The translations under genes were made by a program, and so were the position numbers. From contig OX422211.1 in the NCBI GenBank assembly GCA_949130495.1, positions 448,146,719-448,210,718 of the forward strand: 64,000 nt of DNA, written 5' to 3'. Shown piece after piece: positions 58,897-64,000 of this stretch. The notes under the pieces are model-generated. The model did not search any database, was not told where the DNA came from, and saw only the letters and a program-made list of their open reading frames with translations. This DNA is from Sambucus nigra (lineage: Eukaryota > Streptophyta > Magnoliopsida > Dipsacales > Adoxaceae). Each line of letters opens with the position of its first letter. The first letter of the stretch is position 1.

Positions 58897-61405
58897 TGTA
58901 ATACCCCATAATTTTAATGCTCAATGAAATTAATTAAGTTGTGAAATTTTAATTATCTGCAGTGACTTGTGACGTCACTAGTTATAATTGTTATATTTCA
59001 TATAAGTTATGAGTTTATATTTTTATTTAAAATTGGAATAGAACTTAATTTACGATAACTGATTATTTATCATTTAATTAATAATCTAATCATTAACTTT
59101 GGACTTTTATTGTGTAGAGGATTAAGATGTTTAGTATGGTAGTTTGGGTTGAATTTTAGGATATGTAGAATGCACGGTTATGATTTATAGTGTTGGATTT
59201 AAAGTCTATGTCTTGGTATATGACTTGGTCTAGGTTTTGGACTATTTAGAATTGTAATTGGGATCATTTAATTGGGGTTTATATTAGGCCTAAGCCTAAT
59301 TTCATGAATGCTAGGTTATTTGAGTGGTTAGACTTACCTAAACACACATTACAACTTTACAGAGAAAACACTAGAGATTAGAGAGAAGGAGAGAACTTAG
59401 AGGCAATTTAAAGAAGAAGAATTGGGGCTTTGTGCTTGGAATTCACCTTTTGGATTTGAGACAAGTTTACTTTATATATTAATATAATTATTTTTTATGT
59501 CTTATAATTATTCATTGGATTCTAAACCTACGCTAATAAACCTGAAATTTAGATAACTTACTCAACTAATTAGGTGATTAGCCATGTTAATGAGATATTA
59601 TGAACTTGTGGAAATACTTCACAAATTTGGGTTGAAATTGATTAGAATTGTTATAGTTATTGAAATTATGTGATAAACCCATGTTAATTTCACAAATCTA
59701 TGAAAATATTTTTACAATTTTAAAGATTTGATGAGATTATGTTCTTGATGCCCAATTGAAGATATGTTCTAAAATTATGTTTAGAGTTAATATAATCTTG
59801 TTAGATTTTGATTAAAATGATATATTATTAAGGGGAGTTATGTTTTGAATGATCTTATATTGCTGCGTTAGAGTTTGGATTAACATCCATGGAGTTTAAA
59901 GAGAGAAAATGGGTTTTTAGGGAAGATGAAGGAACACGGTCCATCAGACTGATCCAATCTATGAAGTTGTAGAAAATTGAATTACAAACGCGTGGGCACT
60001 GGTTTCGTATTTTTTTGATTTTTTAAAATTTTTTATGGATATTTTACCAAGAGTGCACAACGCTAAAATTCTAGATTGGTGACATGGTTTGAGTTTTGTG
60101 TTGTGATTGTTTGATTGGAATTTGAGCCATAGGGTTAGTTTAGTTTGACTTTAGGTTGAGTTAGCTTATAATGACCTCCAATTTAATTAGATTCCTATAA
60201 GAAGATGTGGATAATATGGGTTGGAGTTTGGGACTTTGTTAACTGATATTTTTAATACCTAATTAAATGAGAAGTTAAGTTGGGTAATTTAGTTAATACT
60301 TAGTGACCTTTGTATGGGTAGGTTACTTATTTTTTATTATGTGCAACATACCGGGTATGTGTACTCGGGGGATACGTAATAGGTGGTATATTCTTCTGGA
60401 CCATGCGACGACACCACTTAAGTATCTTGGTAGATAGGGACAAGGTATACCCACCAGGGCCGTACGATGGAGAGCACTGCAACATTATAGTATCTTGGGT
60501 CGAGCAACACCACCATTTCAATAGCCTAAAAGAGAGCAACGAGCTAACGTTGGGCCGTGCGACGATGCTACTTCGGTACTCCGATAGATAGACATGAGGT
60601 GTACCTTAGGCCGAGCGATGACGCAAGATCGGTATCCCGAAAAAGAGCGACGAGCATACCCTGGGACGTGCGACAACACCACTTTGGTAGTTTGATAAAT
60701 AGACGTGACCTGTACCCTAGGCTAGGCGACAAAGCCACTTCATTATCCCGAAAGAGAGATACAAACTTACCCTAGGCCATGCGACAACGCCACTTTGGTA
60801 CTGTGGTAGTTAGTTATAAAAATAATTAGTATGGATTGTACTTATATGGATTTAGACTTAGATAATGTCTATATTCTTTGATATGTTCATATACCAGAGA
60901 TGTATAGAATCATTAGTATAAAAACCATTACCTAGGCGATGATATTAGAGACCATACTTCCCGAATATAGTTGATAATTTAGATGTATACCATGGTTAAT
61001 AATATAATCTGTACTTATACAAATTTAAAATGAATAAGATGTAATCGCAGGGTACATATAGGGTTTTAGGATTAGTATGATGTGATAACTAAGGTTGTTT
61101 GGGCTGGGATAACTTAAAAGCAACCAAAATACGAGATGAAAATGCATAATTATATTGTAGTCCAAACTCCGTTATATTCTTATACTTCGTAGACTTGCTG
61201 CTTATATTGTTATATATGCTTTTACAGTCGTGGTTACTACAGTAGGCTTGGGTTGATTCTATTTGACAGGTATATTGTATCAGAGTTAGTATTGTTTTGC
61301 TTAATAATCCTTTACTTCTTTATATTACTTGTTCAATTTTAGATTTTCCTTTATGCTATGAATGTTATCAAATGGTTTGGTTCCCATAGTTTTTGTATCA
61401 GATCT
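58897..61405 (+). repeat. E11: Tekay-type LTR inserted in E10 3' LTR (probably solo)
   Basis: Starts TGTAATACCCCATAA like E2. Layout recalls the E2 LTR: GAGAGAAGGAGAGAAC block near 59380, then a tandem array at 60399-60805. The 3' end is uncertain: E10 LTR sequence resumes at about 61406 (CTAATTAATC), which would give a 2.5-kb solo LTR; an alternative LTR end TTGACA at 61267 is followed by TTGTATCAGAG, which looks like a PBS, so a short internal remnant could be included. Confidence 0.72.
60399..60805 (+). repeat. ~55-bp tandem array in E11 LTR, two alternating unit types
   Basis: About seven units beginning GGNCNTGCGACGACNCCACTT at 60399, about 60466, 60552, 60608, 60664, 60719 and 60774. 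Units alternate between a form with GTAGTTTGATAAATAGACGTG and a form with TATCCCGAAAGAGAG, so the higher-order period is about 111. Small dyads such as TCGGTACTCCGA (60573) and TCGGTATCCCGA sit in the units. Confidence 0.88.
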
Positions 61406-62533
61406 AATTAATCTATTTACGTAAAACACACCATTTACAAAGGGCGCATATATTCTTAATTTCAAGAATTATGATCTTGTAATGCTTTCATAATTATTAC
61501 TCTGACTGTTATGAGTGCGATTTAATTTTAAATTGGGTTAATAAATCCCCGCAGATTAGGTAATCATTGTGTCGGTAGATCTAAGATCATAATTAAGAGG
61601 AATTCACGTCCAAGATATATCTTGAATTGTGATACCCCTTTGATAGACTTATATGTTTTGTTTCCACCAGTTAAACCCGATCAATGGATGATTTTATAAT
61701 CCGGTGGAGTAGAAAATAAGTTAAGTCTGAGAATTAAGGAATTTATCAAATATTGGTTATGGTTAATTAAAAATAAATTAATTTGATAAAAGGGTATCAG
61801 AAGCATAACCCGGGGAATCATATTATGTACCATGTTCAAACTTTGCAAATAAGACCTCTTTATATCCTAGTGATTTCAGAGATAATTTAATTGGAGTGAA
61901 ATCGTGATTATTTGGTAGATTTAATCACAATTAAATAAATAATGAAAATTATTACGGTAATTATAATTGGAATTTCTGAGTATTTATTTGAAATCCATTT
62001 GTCTTGGGTCCCTAGTGTAGTCCAATACCCAACTAGTAGGCCCAGAACTCTCGGAAGCCCAAATTAGCTAAACCTCATAACTTATACCTATTTATATATA
62101 TGTGTAATATAGGTTTTAGGTTAATGATCCATTATAGAAGGTTAGAGAGGGAGAGGAAAAATACAATTCACTTTTTTGTGAAGGGGTGAGGAGAGAGAAT
62201 GTGATTTATCTCATATTTCACTACGGTGTCATCTTCAAGAGTGCCCACACATAAGGATTGCTTTGAGTGGATCGTATGCTAGAAGATTCAAGGCATTCAA
62301 AGTTTTCTAACAAGATTTTTGGTGGCCTTGGATCGAAAGCAACATTATCATCATCAAAGTATTTCCTCTCATACAAATCATAATAAGATTCTCAATGATA
62401 TGGATTCTTGAAATCCTAAGTTCAATATCTAAAACTAGTTCCGATTTCTTTTCAGTACATGATTAATCAAAGATCTTAAGACTAATAATTTTTTTGCATT
62501 TTTAAATATCAAGTCCAATATGTTTTCCCAACA
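61406..62533 (+). repeat. E10 3' LTR, right part
   Basis: Aligns to about 51960-53090 (AAAGGGCGCATATATTCTT onward). Ends TTTTCCCAACA before CTTTT. Confidence 0.87.
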
Positions 62534-64000
62534 CTTTTAACCATCTCACACAATTATATGGGGTTTTATTTTAACTCATATCCACAAACATATGCCTACA
62601 AGGTTTAAATTCCTAACATGTGGTGTCATAACCAACATGAGTTACCAGAGGAGATGAAAAGATTTTGATTTTTGAATAGTAAAAATCTACATATATAAAT
62701 ACTTACTTTCCAATACCAACATGAGTTACCAAAACCAGTTTGTTAAGCAACTCCAAGCTTTTGTCGATGAAATTATTTAGATTTCAAGAGAGAAAAAGTC
62801 ATAACAATTTCAAAGATAGAGATTCAAACCCAAATACCATTTTATCCAAGTTTCAAAACCAAATCCCAATTAAGCTAAAATAAAAGACAAAAACTGCACT
62901 TGAGATAATTACTTGTGATTACTATAAGTGATACATTTATAGAGATAGAAAGATTCACCTATTTACATTTTCAGTCTTATTGCTCTTAATCCTATGGTTT
63001 AAAATTCATTATATCTTTACGGTTGGTAGTATCATTACCGAAGGATTCAAGGTGTGATAAGACCTTGGGCCTTCTCCTATCCACTTAGGTAAATAAGGAG
63101 GTAGTTACCTTATCGGTTGTGGTTTGAAAGGTGTTATGATTACTTGTAAGGGTTCTACCATAGAGAACCATGGATAATGCATATCCTCGAGTATTGTATT
63201 GAGCATGGATGTAGGAATTTATAAATCCCAGTTTGTAAAATTTCTCTCAATCCTATTTTTACTATATATAGTTATTGCTTGATTAATTGCTTACGGGTGT
63301 ATTGATTCATCAAGAAAATTTAATATAGCCATTAATTTTATAAATACTCACCTCACCCCATTGGATATATTTTTGGACCAACAATTAGCATAAAAGCCTG
63401 AGCATATATAATGTTTATGAAAAGTCTATTTTGAATATAACGATAAAACTTAATGGTAAGTAGTTCACAAATGATTTTGGGAAGAAATGGTAGGATTTTT
63501 CAAGCTATAGAGAGCTAGGATATATTAATTATTCAATTGGTGGATTTCTATTTACAGAAAGTAAATAGTGACAAAAACTAACCCTTTTTATTTAGATTAA
63601 GTATTGAACAAAAGAATGAACCAAATATTAGAGATTTAAATATTTTACACTATTTTCTTGATAATTATGTTTTAAGCAAAGGTTTCTTAATATACGAAAG
63701 CTAGTGAAATTTGAAATTTCCTTATGAAGGAAATTATATAAGGAAAAGGGCCAATCAATATGAAGCAAAGGAATACCAAGGGATAATATCTATATTCATA
63801 CAATCTACCCTTTTATTATCCTTATTCCCAAATGAATAATGCTTTTGAACATTCACAAATACAAAATATTAAGTTATTATATCTTGTAAGAGGGTACTTT
63901 AGATTATAGATGGAGGCGTAACGCCTATTCGAGTATGGTAATGATAAGCTAATTGGCCGAAGCTTTGGGTTAATGATAGAACATGCAAACACAAATCTAA
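62534..64000. other. Unassigned AT-rich sequence
   Basis: About 1.5 kb with no gene, LTR end or known repeat that I can define. It should be the continuation of 51267-51537, so possibly outer E7 LTR or the sequence into which E7 went. Confidence 0.5.

Larger units (their letters stand above)
51538..62533 (+). mobile_element. E10: ancient Copia retrotransposon
   Basis: LTRs at 51538-53090 and 58478-58896 plus about 61406-62533 share order and many blocks but only about 75% identity. The flanks share CTTTT within one base of the predicted ends (51534-51538, 62534-62538). PBS at 53093; integrase and RT remnants in Copia order (integrase before RT). No frame is intact. Confidence 0.88.

Overview
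This is plant nuclear DNA. I find no host gene in the window: no conserved single-copy protein, tRNA gene, rRNA or CRISPR array. Nearly all of it is transposable elements stacked inside one another. The evidence is plant-specific retrotransposon lineages (Tekay/Del chromovirus, Athila, Tat, Copia), initiator-Met-type primer-binding sites (TGGTATCAGAGC and variants), LTRs of 1.1 to 3 kb, a hAT-type MITE and AT-rich decayed filler. An angiosperm is likely; the species cannot be told from this.

Layout. 1-16578: a plus-strand Tekay-type element (E1; its 5' LTR is cut by the window edge) with gag deleted and pol frameshifted. Its 3' LTR is split by E2 (5325-15253), a 9.9-kb element with 2.95-kb LTRs and a 4-kb interior without recognisable protein, i.e. 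a LARD-like non-autonomous element, flanked by TTAAG/TTATG. 16956-22069: E3, a minus-strand gag-only element with a perfect TATCA duplication, sitting in the LTR of another Tekay-like element (ends 23339). 23340-26189: decayed AT-rich repeats. About 26190-30504: E5, a Tat-type Gypsy element broken by a 465-bp hAT-type MITE (E6, perfect 8-bp duplication) and then by E7. E7 is a minus-strand Tekay element: left LTR 30505-33361 plus 45957-45968, body 45969-50546, right LTR from 50547. The left LTR holds a probable SINE (E8) and a 12.6-kb Athila element (E9, 33362-45956, GGGGG duplication). 51538-62533: E10, a very decayed Copia element whose 3' LTR is split by a Tekay-type LTR (E11, from 58897). 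62534-64000: unassigned.

Relative ages agree with the nesting. LTR pairs differ by roughly 2-3% in E2 and E3, about 5% in E1 and E9, about 25% in E10 and more in E7 (all hand estimates over stretches I compared). No element keeps an intact full set of genes, so none looks autonomous. E2 and E3 would have needed proteins supplied in trans when they moved.

The most unusual structure is a recurring architecture rather than a gene. At least four unrelated elements carry clusters of short dyads (mostly 10-16 bp palindromes or hairpins) spaced about 18-26 bp apart: E2 LTRs, E3 LTRs, the E7 left LTR and the E10 leader. The E1 LTR carries the longest such array, in which the stem sequence changes from unit to unit while self-complementarity is kept. 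E3 also has its primer-binding site multiplied in a ~91-bp tandem array. These are candidates for undescribed features; their function is unknown.
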